DNA from: Croceimicrobium sp965658275
GTDB lineage: Bacteria > Bacteroidota > Bacteroidia > Flavobacteriales > Schleiferiaceae
DNA length: 64,000 bases
Assembly: GCA_965658275.1 (NCBI GenBank)
Contig: CBFHRN010000001.1
Location: 55,374-119,373 of the forward strand
Direction: 5' to 3'
Below the pieces are notes generated by a model that was not told where the DNA came from, did no database searches, and was given only the letters and a program-made list of their open reading frames with translations. Each line of letters begins with the position of its first letter. Position 1 is the stretch's first letter. The position numbers were made by a program, and so were the translations under genes. Positions 34,124 through 42,778 of this stretch are shown piece after piece.

Positions 34124-35410
34124 TTATCTTTTAAAAGGAATCTTCATGTTATACTGCTCAAAAGCCATTGTATTGGCCTCAGGATTAAAGGTCATTTTGA
34201 TGCCCGCAGCTTTAAACTCAAAGACATGTTTATCAATAGCTTTTAAGGGAAAAGCGGCTTGATTGGTTGCCTTGGCCTTTAGTTGGTCGCCTTCAATAAA
34301 AACTTCTATATCCAGGGGAAAGTTACTGCTTCTATAAAGGCCTTTATACTCCATTAATTGAGCAAGTTTAACATCAATTTCTGTAAAGACCGGAAGCTCG
34401 TAATCCTTGCGTTTCCAATAAATCGATAGTAGGTCAATTAAGAGGTCATTTAAGGGGTATTGACTACCATTTAAGCAAACAGCGACACTCAATTTTTCAT
34501 CAGGGAAATAACTGGCGTGACTCTGGAAGCCGTCTATTCCTCCATTATGGCCATAGGCCTTGTGCTCGTAAAAGGGGAATGCCATCAGACCTTTACCTAA
34601 ACCTTGATCTACTTTCATCAGATTTAGGCTTTGTTCTGAAACCAGTTTTCCTTCCAACAGGGCGGTAAAGAATACAGTTAAATCTTGTGGACTACTCACG
34701 ATGCCTCCAGCTCCTAAAGGAATTGATGGATGAGTTTTACTACTTTCTATCCATTTGCCGCTGTAATAATAGGATTTGCGCTCCCATTCGTCTTTCGCTT
34801 TTGTGCCCGAATAATAGGTATTCGAAAGGTTGAGTTTAGCACAAATTTTCTCTTGAAGGATTTCAGAATAGGTTTTGTTGTAAACCTTTTGCAGAATGTA
34901 GCTCAGCAATACATAATTAGTGTTCGAATATTCTTGCTTACTGCCTGGAGAAAAGTCCAAGTCCATAATGCTAAAACGTGCAATCATATCCGCTTCACTC
35001 TGCTCTTGATCTAAAAACTGTGGATAGCTAGCATCATTCGTGAAGTTATGTAAACCACTGCGATGACTAAGCATCAAATCAATTGAAATGCTATCATTCC
35101 CAATGCTTGGGTACCATTGCGTTAATTTGGTATCTAGACTTAGTTTACCTTCTTCAATGGCGATAAAAACAAGGCTAGCGGTAAACGTTTTTGAAATAGA
35201 ACCAATGTGGTAACGATAGACCTGGTCTTTAGCATCCTTATCAAAGTGATGGGTGTAAATTACCTTTCCTTCTTTGCGAAGACAAACAGAGCCTTTAAGC
35301 TGATCATTTTCGCGAAGTATTTTAGCAAGATTGTCAAAGTTGATTTCTTGAGCGATCGAAAAACTACCCAGAAATAAGATGATGAATAGGCTTAAGTGTT
35401 TAACCTGCAT
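34124..35410 (-). CDS. Beta-lactamase-fold serine hydrolase (class C/PBP4*-like)
   Basis: Exported serine hydrolase of the beta-lactamase/D-aminopeptidase family. Signal peptide MQVKHLSLFIILFLGSFSIAQ; catalytic SxxK in HIGSISKTFTASL; YxN as YSNTNYVLLSYIL; third motif as HNGGIDGFQSHASY. A C-terminal extension of about 90 residues (YKGLYRSSNFPLDIEVFIEGDQLKAKATNQ) is like the DUF3471-type tail. Length 428 aa. It is first in the operon, 2 bp before the ATP-grasp gene. It probably acts on cell-wall or D-amino-acid peptides and not on antibiotics, but the sequence cannot decide this. Confidence 0.88.
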   Translation of the reverse strand: MQVKHLSLFIILFLGSFSIAQEINFDNLAKILRENDQLKGSVCLRKEGKVIYTHHFDKDAKDQVYRYHIGSISKTFTASLVFIAIEEGKLSLDTKLTQWYPSIGNDSISIDLMLSHRSGLHNFTNDASYPQFLDQEQSEADMIARFSIMDLDFSPGSKQEYSNTNYVLLSYILQKVYNKTYSEILQEKICAKLNLSNTYYSGTKAKDEWERKSYYYSGKWIESSKTHPSIPLGAGGIVSSPQDLTVFFTALLEGKLVSEQSLNLMKVDQGLGKGLMAFPFYEHKAYGHNGGIDGFQSHASYFPDEKLSVAVCLNGSQYPLNDLLIDLLSIYWKRKDYELPVFTEIDVKLAQLMEYKGLYRSSNFPLDIEVFIEGDQLKAKATNQAAFPLKAIDKHVFEFKAAGIKMTFNPEANTMAFEQYNMKIPFKR

Positions 35411-35531
35411 GTTGTTTTTTTGGCAGATTAAAAGTAATCATTTCTACTTAGGGGCCTTAAAAAATAATACAAGCTTTATATACCCTTAAGCTTCATTTTT
35501 TTAACTTTACTTCGTATTCAAAATCAGAATA

Positions 35532-35879
35532 GTGGACATTGTATTTTTCGTTTTTAGTGGATTTTCGGCGGTCATGCTTTTGTTGGCAGGAGTTACCCGC
35601 TATTTCCCAGCGAAAAAGGCAAATCACCTTTACGGATACAGGACCAGCCGGTCCATGCGCAATCGGGAAAACTGGAAATATGCCCAGTCGCTCTTACCCA
35701 TGATGTTTCTGCGCATTGCAGTTTACTTTTTACTTGTTTCGGTATTATGGCTTTTTAGTCCGGGGTATGGAGAGCGCAATGGAATGATTCTGTTCTTAAT
35801 CCTTTTATTCGCCTCTTTTGGTTTCGAAATCTATCGTTCGGAAAAAAAGCTAAAACGTTTTTCAAGGAAAAACCGCTAA
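35532..35879 (+). CDS. SdpI/YhfL-family membrane protein
   Basis: Small integral membrane protein of 115 residues with three predicted helices. The family motif is ARYFPAKKANHLYGYRTSRSMRNRENWKYAQ-like, here GVTRYFPAKKANHLYGY followed by RTSRSMRNRENWKYAQ, as in SdpI immunity-type proteins. The start is GTG 35532; no ATG is available upstream. A near-consensus -7 element (TAACTTTA, 35512-35519) precedes it. It converges with the damaged peroxidase gene, 4 bp overlap. Function beyond membership is unknown; no SdpC-like toxin is nearby. Confidence 0.8.
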   Translation: MDIVFFVFSGFSAVMLLLAGVTRYFPAKKANHLYGYRTSRSMRNRENWKYAQSLLPMMFLRIAVYFLLVSVLWLFSPGYGERNGMILFLILLFASFGFEIYRSEKKLKRFSRKNR

Positions 35880-36810
35880 GACTTCGGAAAGGGGTCGCCG
35901 AATTTCTCATCATTGATTAGCACATCATCGCTGAGCGTTTGTAGGAATGCTACCAAAGCGGCTTTGTCATTCGCATTTAAATTTAATCTGCGAATTCCCC
36001 CACCAGGTAAACGTAAAGGTGGACTTAAATTCGGATTGTCCTGAACACCCGAATTATAATGTTCGATTACCTCTTCTAAAGTGCTAAATCGGCCGTCATG
36101 CATGTAAGGAGCGGTAAAATTGGGGAAGTTATCCGTGGGAATATTTATCTGCGCCCGTCCTTCATCATATTTGCTGTTAATACTAACCATGGAACGAACA
36201 AATTGAGCTAGAGCTCGGCTTACTCGATCGCTGTTTATTTCATCGGTTCCAAAGGCAGCGCTAAATAGGGCAGGGTAGTAGTCGACGCCTTCCAAACGTT
36301 CAACCATCTCATTTAAAGTTAGGCCCATTTCCACTTCGTCTTGAATTGGCATGAGTACTTGAGCTTCTAAGGTACTAGCGCGTTCATCCCAAAAGAAGGC
36401 TCCATTGTTATAATAGTGGCTATTGGCCAAAGACATGGAATGACGACCGGTCAATCCGTTTTCAAACCCTAGGGATAAGGTAGCCGGGTCGCTAAATCCA
36501 TTAATGGCCTGGTGGCAAGAACCACAAGATATAGTGCCATTAGCGCTCATTTGCTTTCGTAAAAAAGCACCCGTCCCAAAGTTGCGCCTGCATCACTTAC
36601 CGGATTACTTACAGGTGTATTGTCCGCGTCGGCTACAGGCCCATTTTGGTAATAGGCGGGTAGGTTAGGCTGACTATAATTTGCGAGACTGCTCGGAAGA
36701 ATGGGCTCATCAATAGTTAGGGTATTTAGACTTCCTGAATTGTCATCCTTATCTTTGTTACATGCAACCAAGCCTAGACCAATTGCTCCAATTAAAATGA
36801 GCTTCTTCAT
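35876..36810 (-). pseudogene. Di-heme cytochrome c peroxidase, frameshifted and lacking the second heme domain
   Basis: Two overlapping frames form one broken gene. The first (36810-36547) encodes a lipoprotein signal (LGLVACNKDKD) and the family start ATLGRVLFYESK, then stops at TGA. The second frame (from 36550) continues as MSANGTISCGSCHQAINGFSDPA with the first heme CGSCH. One extra A near 36547-36553 would rejoin them as FYESKMSANGTISC. Further on, DNFPNFT runs straight into APYMHDGRF (junction about 36108-36118). The roughly 60-80 residues that normally lie between, including the second CxxCH, are gone. The C-terminus is otherwise intact. Likely nonfunctional as a peroxidase unless these are sequence errors. 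Confidence 0.8.
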
Positions 36811-36900
36811 ACTTTAAATTTAACCCTGGAGTAAAGAAATTTCTTGAGTTTAATGAAGCTAAGAAATTTCCTTATACTCGTATTTTGAAAAAACTCTCTC

Positions 36901-37437
36901 ATGCGTAGAATTATATGGATCGCTGGATTAGCGTCAGGAATACTTATTGGTTCGAATTTTTTTCTTTCTGAAAATTTAAGCGGTCCCAACTACGACAGTA
37001 TGGAGCTCCGGGGCTACCTAAGCATGTTCATCATATTTGCCCTATCCTTATTTTTAGGTGTAAGGCAAGTAGATAAGTCTAAATATGATGGCCATATAAA
37101 GTTCTCACAAGCATTTGTAGCTAGTTTATATATCGTGCTCATAGCAAGTGTAGTCTACACCCTCATGTGGGAGATTTATTTTCAAAATAATGGTGATGCC
37201 TTTGTAGACGGTTTCATAGATAATGTTGAAAAAACACTCAGGAACTCAGACTTGGATGCAGATACCATTGAAAGCAGATTAGCCGCTCAATCTCAAGTAA
37301 TGGAATCCTACCGAGAGAGCTTAATGGTTCGTTTTAGTTTAACCATGACAGAGATCTTTCCGATAGGATTACTCATGTCCTTGTTAAACGGAGGTTTGCA
37401 GTCGTTTATAGCTCGGAAAAAAGAAAGTAAAGCTTAA
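36901..37437 (+). CDS. DUF4199 membrane protein
   Basis: A 178-residue protein with four predicted membrane helices (IIWIAGLASGILIGSNFFL, YLSMFIIFALSLFLGV, FVASLYIVLIASVVYTLMW and a last one near IFPIGLLMSLLNGG). The pattern GVRQVDKSKYDGHIKFSQAF is typical of the DUF4199 family widespread in Bacteroidota. Function unknown. The rhomboid gene follows with one intervening base. Confidence 0.8.
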   Translation: MRRIIWIAGLASGILIGSNFFLSENLSGPNYDSMELRGYLSMFIIFALSLFLGVRQVDKSKYDGHIKFSQAFVASLYIVLIASVVYTLMWEIYFQNNGDAFVDGFIDNVEKTLRNSDLDADTIESRLAAQSQVMESYRESLMVRFSLTMTEIFPIGLLMSLLNGGLQSFIARKKESKA

Positions 37438-37438
37438 A

Positions 37439-38260
37439 ATGGATCGACTCGAAATAGTTGGAATAAGTATTTTAATTCTCAATTTAGGCCTGACCTATTG
37501 GGCCTTTCAAAAGCCTCAATACTTTGCCAAATGGCAGCTGAGAATCGGTGATTTAAATAATGGGGAATGGCATCGTCTCCTCAGCTCCGGTTTCATTCAT
37601 GTAGACTGGACACATTTCTTTTTTAATATGTTTTCCCTCTTCATTTTCGGCGGATCGGTAGAGCGTGAATTAGGTCCTTTTTTAATGGCACTTCTCTACT
37701 TTGCTAGTTTGCTTGGCGGAAATTTATTGGCTTGGTTTTATCATCGAAATGATATGGAGTATCGCGCTGTAGGTGCTTCAGGTGCGATTAGCGGATTAAT
37801 TTTTGGGGCCATTGCCCTATTTCCGGGCATGCAATTAGCGTTATTGTTTTTGCCTTTTTTCTTTCCCGCTTGGATTTATGGATTGCTCTTTTTGCTGTAT
37901 ACCATGTACGGTATAGGAAAGCAGCATGATAATATTGGGCATGAAGCCCATTTAGGAGGCGCTGTGATTGGACTTTTAATTACCCTGTTAATGGTGCCCA
38001 GTTTGGTCGAAACCAATCCGATGACCATTCTTTATTTAGCTGTTCCCTCCGTGGTGTTTTTGATCATTCTATTTTATCGACCGCAGCTTTTAAACCAAGT
38101 TTTAGCGAAGCCTTCCGACAATTATGGTGTGGAAGATTTATATCGTGAAAAACGAAAAAGTCAAGAGGATGAATTAAACCGTATCCTTTCAAAAATAAAA
38201 GAACAAGGAGAGTCTTCCTTAAGTCAGTCGGAGCGTGATTTTCTTCAGAACAACTTTTAG
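37439..38260 (+). CDS. Rhomboid family intramembrane serine protease
   Basis: Polytopic protease cleaving within or near membrane helices. Catalytic Ser in VGASGAISGLIFG and catalytic His in GHEAHLGGAVIGLL; HVDWTHFFFNMFSLFIFGG is the helix-2 oxyanion/His-Asn region (WxHxxxNM-like). Length 273 aa with six core helices and a charged cytosolic C-terminal tail (EKRKSQEDELNRILSKIKEQGESSLSQ). It lies directly after the DUF4199 gene and before fabI. Confidence 0.92.
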   Translation: MDRLEIVGISILILNLGLTYWAFQKPQYFAKWQLRIGDLNNGEWHRLLSSGFIHVDWTHFFFNMFSLFIFGGSVERELGPFLMALLYFASLLGGNLLAWFYHRNDMEYRAVGASGAISGLIFGAIALFPGMQLALLFLPFFFPAWIYGLLFLLYTMYGIGKQHDNIGHEAHLGGAVIGLLITLLMVPSLVETNPMTILYLAVPSVVFLIILFYRPQLLNQVLAKPSDNYGVEDLYREKRKSQEDELNRILSKIKEQGESSLSQSERDFLQNNF

Positions 38261-38310
38261 TTTGTGGCTGAAGGAAAAGCTTTATTTTAGCCCCATTCAA
38301 ACCATAGACG

Positions 38311-39129
38311 ATGTCGAATAATTTACTAGCAGGAAAAAAGGGAATCATATTCGGAGCCCTAAATCAAGATTCAATTGCTTGGAAAGTAGCCGAAAAGGCA
38401 CATGAGCAAGGAGCAAAATTTGTATTAACCAATGCACCTATTGCCATGCGCATGGGCGAAATCAATGATTTGGCGGCTAAAACTGGTTCGGAGGTAGTTC
38501 CTGCCGATGCAACCAGCATGGATGATTTAGATAATCTATTTGCCAAAGCAGAGGAAATTCTTGGAGGTAAATTGGATTTCATTCTTCATAGTATCGGAAT
38601 GAGTGTCAATGTGCGCAAAGGCAAACATTATACTGAATTGAATTACGATTGGTTGGAAAAAGGTTGGGATGTAAGCGCCGTGTCCTTCCATCGGGTAATG
38701 CAAACGGCATGGAAACGCGATGCAATGAACGAATGGGGTAGCATTCTTGCTTTAACCTATATTGCAGCGCAGCGTACATTCCCAGACTATAATGATATGG
38801 CCGATAATAAAGCCTATTTAGAAAGTATTGCCCGAAGCTTTGGTTATCACTTTGGTAAAGCCAAGAAAGTGCGTGTGAATACGATTAGTCAGTCGCCTAC
38901 GCCTACTACCGCGGGAAGTGGTGTTAAAGGTTTTGACGGTTTCATCAATTATGCAGAAAAAATGAGTCCCTTAGGCAATGCAACAGCAGAAGATTGCGCT
39001 GATTATTGTTTAAGCCTTTTCAGTGATCTTACCAAGAGAGTTACGATGCAAAATCTTTTCCATGATGGCGGTTTTAGTAACACCGGTGTGAGTCAAGAAA
39101 TCGTAGAATCTTTCTCGAGCGACAGTTAG
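38311..39129 (+). CDS. fabI: Enoyl-ACP reductase FabI
   Basis: NADH-dependent short-chain dehydrogenase catalysing the last step of fatty-acid elongation. N-terminal nucleotide motif GKKGIIFGALNQDSIAW (FabI-type SIAW) and LDFILHSIGMS are visible. The catalytic Tyr-x6-Lys is in YNDMADNKAYLESIARSFGYHFG. The variable substrate loop is TISQSPTPTTAGSGVKGFD. Length 272 aa is normal. A near-consensus -7 (TATTTTAG at about 38283) precedes it and a strong terminator follows. Confidence 0.94.
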   Translation: MSNNLLAGKKGIIFGALNQDSIAWKVAEKAHEQGAKFVLTNAPIAMRMGEINDLAAKTGSEVVPADATSMDDLDNLFAKAEEILGGKLDFILHSIGMSVNVRKGKHYTELNYDWLEKGWDVSAVSFHRVMQTAWKRDAMNEWGSILALTYIAAQRTFPDYNDMADNKAYLESIARSFGYHFGKAKKVRVNTISQSPTPTTAGSGVKGFDGFINYAEKMSPLGNATAEDCADYCLSLFSDLTKRVTMQNLFHDGGFSNTGVSQEIVESFSSDS

Positions 39130-39149
39130 AGAGGGTCAATAAATAGTTG

Positions 39150-39189
39150 AAACCCTGAAGCTTTATCGAAAAGTTTCAGGGTTTTTTTT
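39150..39189 (+). terminator. Rho-independent terminator after fabI
   Basis: Perfect 10-bp stem AAACCCTGAA/TTCAGGGTTT with a 15-base loop and a run of eight T, 20 bp after the fabI stop. Confidence 0.9.
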
Positions 39190-39296
39190 ATTCCTTTTTG
39201 AAACCTTAGCTAGCTCCAAGTTCTAAATGTTAAAAACATGTGGAAAAAGCCTGAAAATACTAGGGTTTTAGGTCTTTTAAGCTATGGGGAAAAAGG

Positions 39297-39304
39297 TATC
39301 TTTG
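39297..39304 (+). promoter_or_regulatory. -7 element upstream of gyrB
   Basis: TATCTTTG, an exact TAnnTTTG match, lies 32 bp before the gyrB ATG. The T-rich stretch at about 39272-39279 may serve as -33 box. Confidence 0.5.
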
Positions 39305-39336
39305 AAAGATATCACATTTAGCGTAACTGCAAGATT

Positions 39337-41280
39337 ATGAGTGAAGTACAAAAAGATTACGGTGCCAGTAGCATTCAGGTACTGGAAGGATTGGAAGCGG
39401 TGCGTAAGCGTCCTTCCATGTATATTGGTGATGTAGGCGTAAAAGGACTGCATCATTTGGTTTATGAGGTCGTTGATAACTCCATCGACGAAGCTCTCGC
39501 TGGTCATTGCGATACCATTGAAGTGACCATTAATGAAAATAACTCAATTACCGTTAAGGATAATGGTCGGGGGATACCTACAGACATGCATGAAAAGGAA
39601 GGTCGTTCTGCCGTTGAGGTAGTTATGACCGTGTTACATGCTGGAGGTAAGTTTGATAAGGATTCGTATAAAGTTTCAGGTGGACTGCATGGTGTGGGGG
39701 TTTCTTGTGTGAATGCCCTATCCACTAACCTTAAGGTTGAGGTGCATCGCCAGGGTAAATATTTCCATCAAACCTATCAGCGCGGGGTTCCAGATTATCC
39801 TTTAAAGGAAGAAGGTACCACCGATTACCGCGGTACTATTGTTACATTTCAACCTGATCCAGAGATTTTTCAGGCCCTTGTTTATCAATATGAGATCTTA
39901 GAGGCACGCCTTCGGGAATTATCCTTCCTAAACAAGGGAATTAAGATTAGCCTTACGGACAAGCGCCAAATAGAAGAAGATGGTGAATTCAAAATGGACA
40001 ACTTCTACTCTGAGGGTGGTTTAGGAGAGTTTGTTGCTTTCATTGATCAAAATCGTGAGAAATTAATGCCTACCGTAATTAGTATGGAAGGCGAGCGTAA
40101 TGATATTCCTGTTGAAGTGGCCATGCACTACAATACCTCGTATGCAGAGAATATTCATTCCTACGTAAACAATATTAATACCCATGAAGGAGGAACGCAC
40201 CTCGCTGGTTTCCGCAGAGCTTTAACTCGTACTTTAAAGAAGTACGCTGATGAAAGCGGTATGTTGGCTAAGGAAAAGGTAGATGTTAGCGGAGATGACT
40301 TCCGTGAAGGTCTTACTGCCGTTATTTCGGTAAAGGTGATGGAGCCTCAATTCGAAGGACAGACCAAAACTAAACTAGGAAACTCAGAAGTATCTGGCGC
40401 GGTGGATCAATTGGTAGGTGAAATGCTAACCAACTACTTGGAAGAGAATCCTAATGAAGCCAAGACCATTGTTCAAAAAGTGATTTTGGCGGCAAAGGCG
40501 CGCGTAGCGGCCAAAAAGGCGCGCGAAATGGTGCAGCGTAAGACGGTGATGACAGGTAGTGGTTTGCCAGGGAAACTGTCGGATTGCTCCGAGACCGATC
40601 CTCAAGTATGTGAGATATTCTTGGTGGAGGGTGATTCTGCAGGTGGAACGGCCAAGCAAGGTCGTGATCGTAACTTTCAGGCCATATTACCTCTTCGCGG
40701 TAAAATTCTGAACGTCGAGAAGGCCATGCAGCATAAGGTTTTCGAAAACGAAGAGATTAAAAATATTTTCACTGCTTTAGGTGTTAGTATTGGAACCGAA
40801 GAAGACTCCAAGGCGCTCAATACTGAAAAACTTCGCTATCACAAGGTTATTATAATGTGTGATGCGGATGTGGATGGTTCTCACATTGCAACTCTTATTC
40901 TCACTTTCTTCTTCCGATACATGAAGGAGTTAATCGAGGCAGGGAATATCTACATCGCAGCTCCTCCCTTGTATTTGGTTAAGAAAGGCAAGAAGGAAGA
41001 GTACGCCTGGAATGACGATCAACGAGATCGCCTAATTTTAGAATATGGCGGTGAAAACAAGTCTAACGTTGGGGTACAGCGCTATAAGGGTCTTGGTGAG
41101 ATGAATGCCGAGCAGCTATGGGTAACTACCATGGATCCAGAAAAACGCACGATGCGTCAGGTTACCATTGATAGTGCTGCTGAAGCAGACCGTATCTTCT
41201 CTATGTTAATGGGAGATGATGTGCCTCCGCGGAGGGAGTTTATCGAGAAGAATGCTAAATATGCTAAAATTGACGTCTAA
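39337..41280 (+). CDS. gyrB: DNA gyrase subunit B
   Basis: ATPase subunit of gyrase, which introduces negative supercoils. GHKL ATPase motifs: EVVDNSIDEALAGHC, DNGRGIPTDMH, LHAGGKFDKDSYKVSGGLHGVGVSCVNALS. The transducer and TOPRIM domains follow with EGDSAGGTAKQGRDR, LRGKILNVEKA and the metal site DADVDGSHI, and the C-terminal RYKGLGEMNAEQLW. Length 647 aa is normal for the subfamily without the proteobacterial insertion. ParE is the main alternative, but QTKTKLGNSEV and the overall form favour GyrB. Confidence 0.96.
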   Translation: MSEVQKDYGASSIQVLEGLEAVRKRPSMYIGDVGVKGLHHLVYEVVDNSIDEALAGHCDTIEVTINENNSITVKDNGRGIPTDMHEKEGRSAVEVVMTVLHAGGKFDKDSYKVSGGLHGVGVSCVNALSTNLKVEVHRQGKYFHQTYQRGVPDYPLKEEGTTDYRGTIVTFQPDPEIFQALVYQYEILEARLRELSFLNKGIKISLTDKRQIEEDGEFKMDNFYSEGGLGEFVAFIDQNREKLMPTVISMEGERNDIPVEVAMHYNTSYAENIHSYVNNINTHEGGTHLAGFRRALTRTLKKYADESGMLAKEKVDVSGDDFREGLTAVISVKVMEPQFEGQTKTKLGNSEVSGAVDQLVGEMLTNYLEENPNEAKTIVQKVILAAKARVAAKKAREMVQRKTVMTGSGLPGKLSDCSETDPQVCEIFLVEGDSAGGTAKQGRDRNFQAILPLRGKILNVEKAMQHKVFENEEIKNIFTALGVSIGTEEDSKALNTEKLRYHKVIIMCDADVDGSHIATLILTFFFRYMKELIEAGNIYIAAPPLYLVKKGKKEEYAWNDDQRDRLILEYGGENKSNVGVQRYKGLGEMNAEQLWVTTMDPEKRTMRQVTIDSAAEADRIFSMLMGDDVPPRREFIEKNAKYAKIDV

Positions 41281-41304
41281 GCATTCTTAGCCTAAAAATA
41301 GTAG

Positions 41305-41332
41305 AGCCTCAACCTATGGTTGGGGCTTTTTT
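41305..41332 (+). terminator. Rho-independent terminator after gyrB
   Basis: 10-bp stem AGCCTCAACC/GGTTGGGGCT (one T-G pair), 3-base loop and six T, 25 bp after the gyrB stop. Its right half lies inside the 3' end of the convergent zinc-ribbon gene. Confidence 0.85.
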
Positions 41333-41637
41333 AATGTCTGTTTACGTAGAAAGTATTCCTTTTCCTCAATTAGGTTGTTGAGAAACATTTGGTTAAGATG
41401 AACTAAGTCTCTATAGTAATTGGAGTTCTTTGAGTCGATATTCTCAGTGTAGCTGCAATCTGGGCAGATCGAGAAAAGCTTTTTGTTAAATGGAACTATA
41501 GGAATAAAAAACAAGCTGAGTCTATCGCAACTTTCTTTGATAACATGATACTTTTCTTTGCCGCAGTTTTTACAAGATTTTAGTTCACCGGGTCCTAATT
41601 CGCGAATCTTATTGCTAATTCCTCCAATAAAAATCAT
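41314..41637 (-). CDS. Zinc-ribbon domain protein
   Basis: A 107-residue protein with two CxxC knuckles, SCKNCGKEKYH and SICPDCSY, spaced about 30 residues apart and separated by a hydrophobic IKESCDRLSLFFIPIVPFNKKLF. This fits the small zinc_ribbon_15-type family, whose role is unknown. A basic C-terminal tail (FLRKQTLKKPQP) follows. The stop lies inside the gyrB terminator, so the two convergent genes share their 3' end. Confidence 0.78.
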   Translation of the reverse strand: MIFIGGISNKIRELGPGELKSCKNCGKEKYHVIKESCDRLSLFFIPIVPFNKKLFSICPDCSYTENIDSKNSNYYRDLVHLNQMFLNNLIEEKEYFLRKQTLKKPQP

Positions 41638-41709
41638 AAATACTCCCTTCTTATTTTGCTAGAGATGAATGAATTAAGAAAGGTCGATAAAATAATCTGA
41701 AGTACAAGT

Positions 41710-42285
41710 TCAAGCTTGAGCTTTGCGGATCCAATTACTGAGAATTTTTTTTCCGCCTTCAGTCATGATGCTTTCTGGATGAAATTGAATTCCAGCAAGA
41801 GCGAGTTTGGAATGTTCGAAGGCCATTAAGGTTTGATTTTCTCGTTCAGCAACGATCTTAAAATTTTTTGAAAAAGGATCTTTCGCTTGTATGGCCCAGC
41901 TGTGGTAAAGTCCCACATTGAATTGGCTTTCAAGCCCATCTAGGAGCCAAGAATCCCCTAATTTATAAGCTTTTCGAGCAATTCCATGTGCCACTTCTCT
42001 CTGGTTGTATAATTCAGCTCCGAAGAATTCTGCGATAGCTTGCGCGCCTAAACAAACCCCGAGCATGGGAATTTTTAAGGCGTATTTTTCAATGACCTGC
42101 AGAGTTTTACCGGCATCCACAGGAAGTCCAGGACCAGGTGAAATAAGGATGAAATCAAAATTTGATACTTCTTCGATTTCGAATTGATCGTTTCGGAGCA
42201 CATGAACTTCCAATTCTAGAGCTCTCAGATAATGCTCCAAATTGTAAGTAAAAGAATCGTAATTGTCGATCAGTAAAAGCTTCAT
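41710..42285 (-). CDS. Anthranilate/aminodeoxychorismate synthase glutamine amidotransferase
   Basis: Class I glutamine amidotransferase (TrpG/PabA type) supplying ammonia to anthranilate or 4-amino-4-deoxychorismate synthase. Opening LLIDNYDSFTYNLEHYLR, LISPGPGLP, nucleophile region GVCLGAQAIAEFFGA, YHSWAI and the catalytic His/Glu FHPESIMTEGG. The usual CLGHQ or CLGMQ is CLGAQ here. Length 191 aa is normal. No trpE or pabB is adjacent, so TrpG and PabA cannot be distinguished. Divergent from ridA by 26 bp. Confidence 0.9.
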   Translation of the reverse strand: MKLLLIDNYDSFTYNLEHYLRALELEVHVLRNDQFEIEEVSNFDFILISPGPGLPVDAGKTLQVIEKYALKIPMLGVCLGAQAIAEFFGAELYNQREVAHGIARKAYKLGDSWLLDGLESQFNVGLYHSWAIQAKDPFSKNFKIVAERENQTLMAFEHSKLALAGIQFHPESIMTEGGKKILSNWIRKAQA

Positions 42286-42311
42286 AAATTACACGCAAAT
42301 AGACGAAAAAA

Positions 42312-42695
42312 ATGCAAAGAGAAATACAAAGTGATCAAGCACCTGCACCTATAGGTCCTTATTCCCAAGCCATCGGATTGGAGAACTTGATTTTTACGTC
42401 GGGTCAAATAGCGATAGACCCCTTAAGCGGACAACTATTTGAAGGGGAGATTGAGGCTGAAACAGCCTTAGTTTTAGATAATTTAAAGGCGGTGGTCGAA
42501 GCGGGAGGAAGTAGTCTTAAGCAGGTGCTTAAATGCAGCATCTTCATTAAAGATATGAGTTTATTTACTCGGATTAATGAAGTATATGCCAGCTATTTCC
42601 GGCATGATCCGGCCCCAGCGCGCGAAACGGTTCAAGTGTCAGAATTACCAAAGGGTGCCAACATTGAAATATCCTGCATTGCGTATAAGCTTTGA
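42312..42695 (+). CDS. ridA: RidA family reactive intermediate deaminase
   Basis: Trimeric enzyme hydrolysing reactive enamine/imine intermediates such as 2-aminoacrylate made by PLP enzymes. Family features: PAPIGPYSQAIGLENLIFTSGQIAIDP, VLDNLKAVVEAGGSSL and the active-site Arg in DPAPARETVQVSELPKGANIEISCIA. Length 127 aa is normal. The window also carries PLP enzymes that could generate such intermediates, but that link is inference. Confidence 0.94.
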   Translation: MQREIQSDQAPAPIGPYSQAIGLENLIFTSGQIAIDPLSGQLFEGEIEAETALVLDNLKAVVEAGGSSLKQVLKCSIFIKDMSLFTRINEVYASYFRHDPAPARETVQVSELPKGANIEISCIAYKL

Positions 42696-42733
42696 AAATA
42701 TTGGATTTTAGCCATCGCTTCTGGCTTTTCTGC

Positions 42734-42741
42734 TAAATTTG
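42734..42741 (+). promoter_or_regulatory. -7 element upstream of the dihydrolipoamide dehydrogenase gene
   Basis: TAAATTTG, an exact TAnnTTTG match, lies 37 bp before the ATG. No well-spaced TTG box. Confidence 0.4.
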
Positions 42742-42778
42742 TGGCTTCCAAATTCTACAATCATTAAATATTTATTTC

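Noticed and set aside
36547..36553. Programmed frameshift in the peroxidase gene
   Set aside because: There is no convincing slippery heptamer or downstream stimulator, and a second lesion (lost heme domain) makes gene decay or sequence error more likely.
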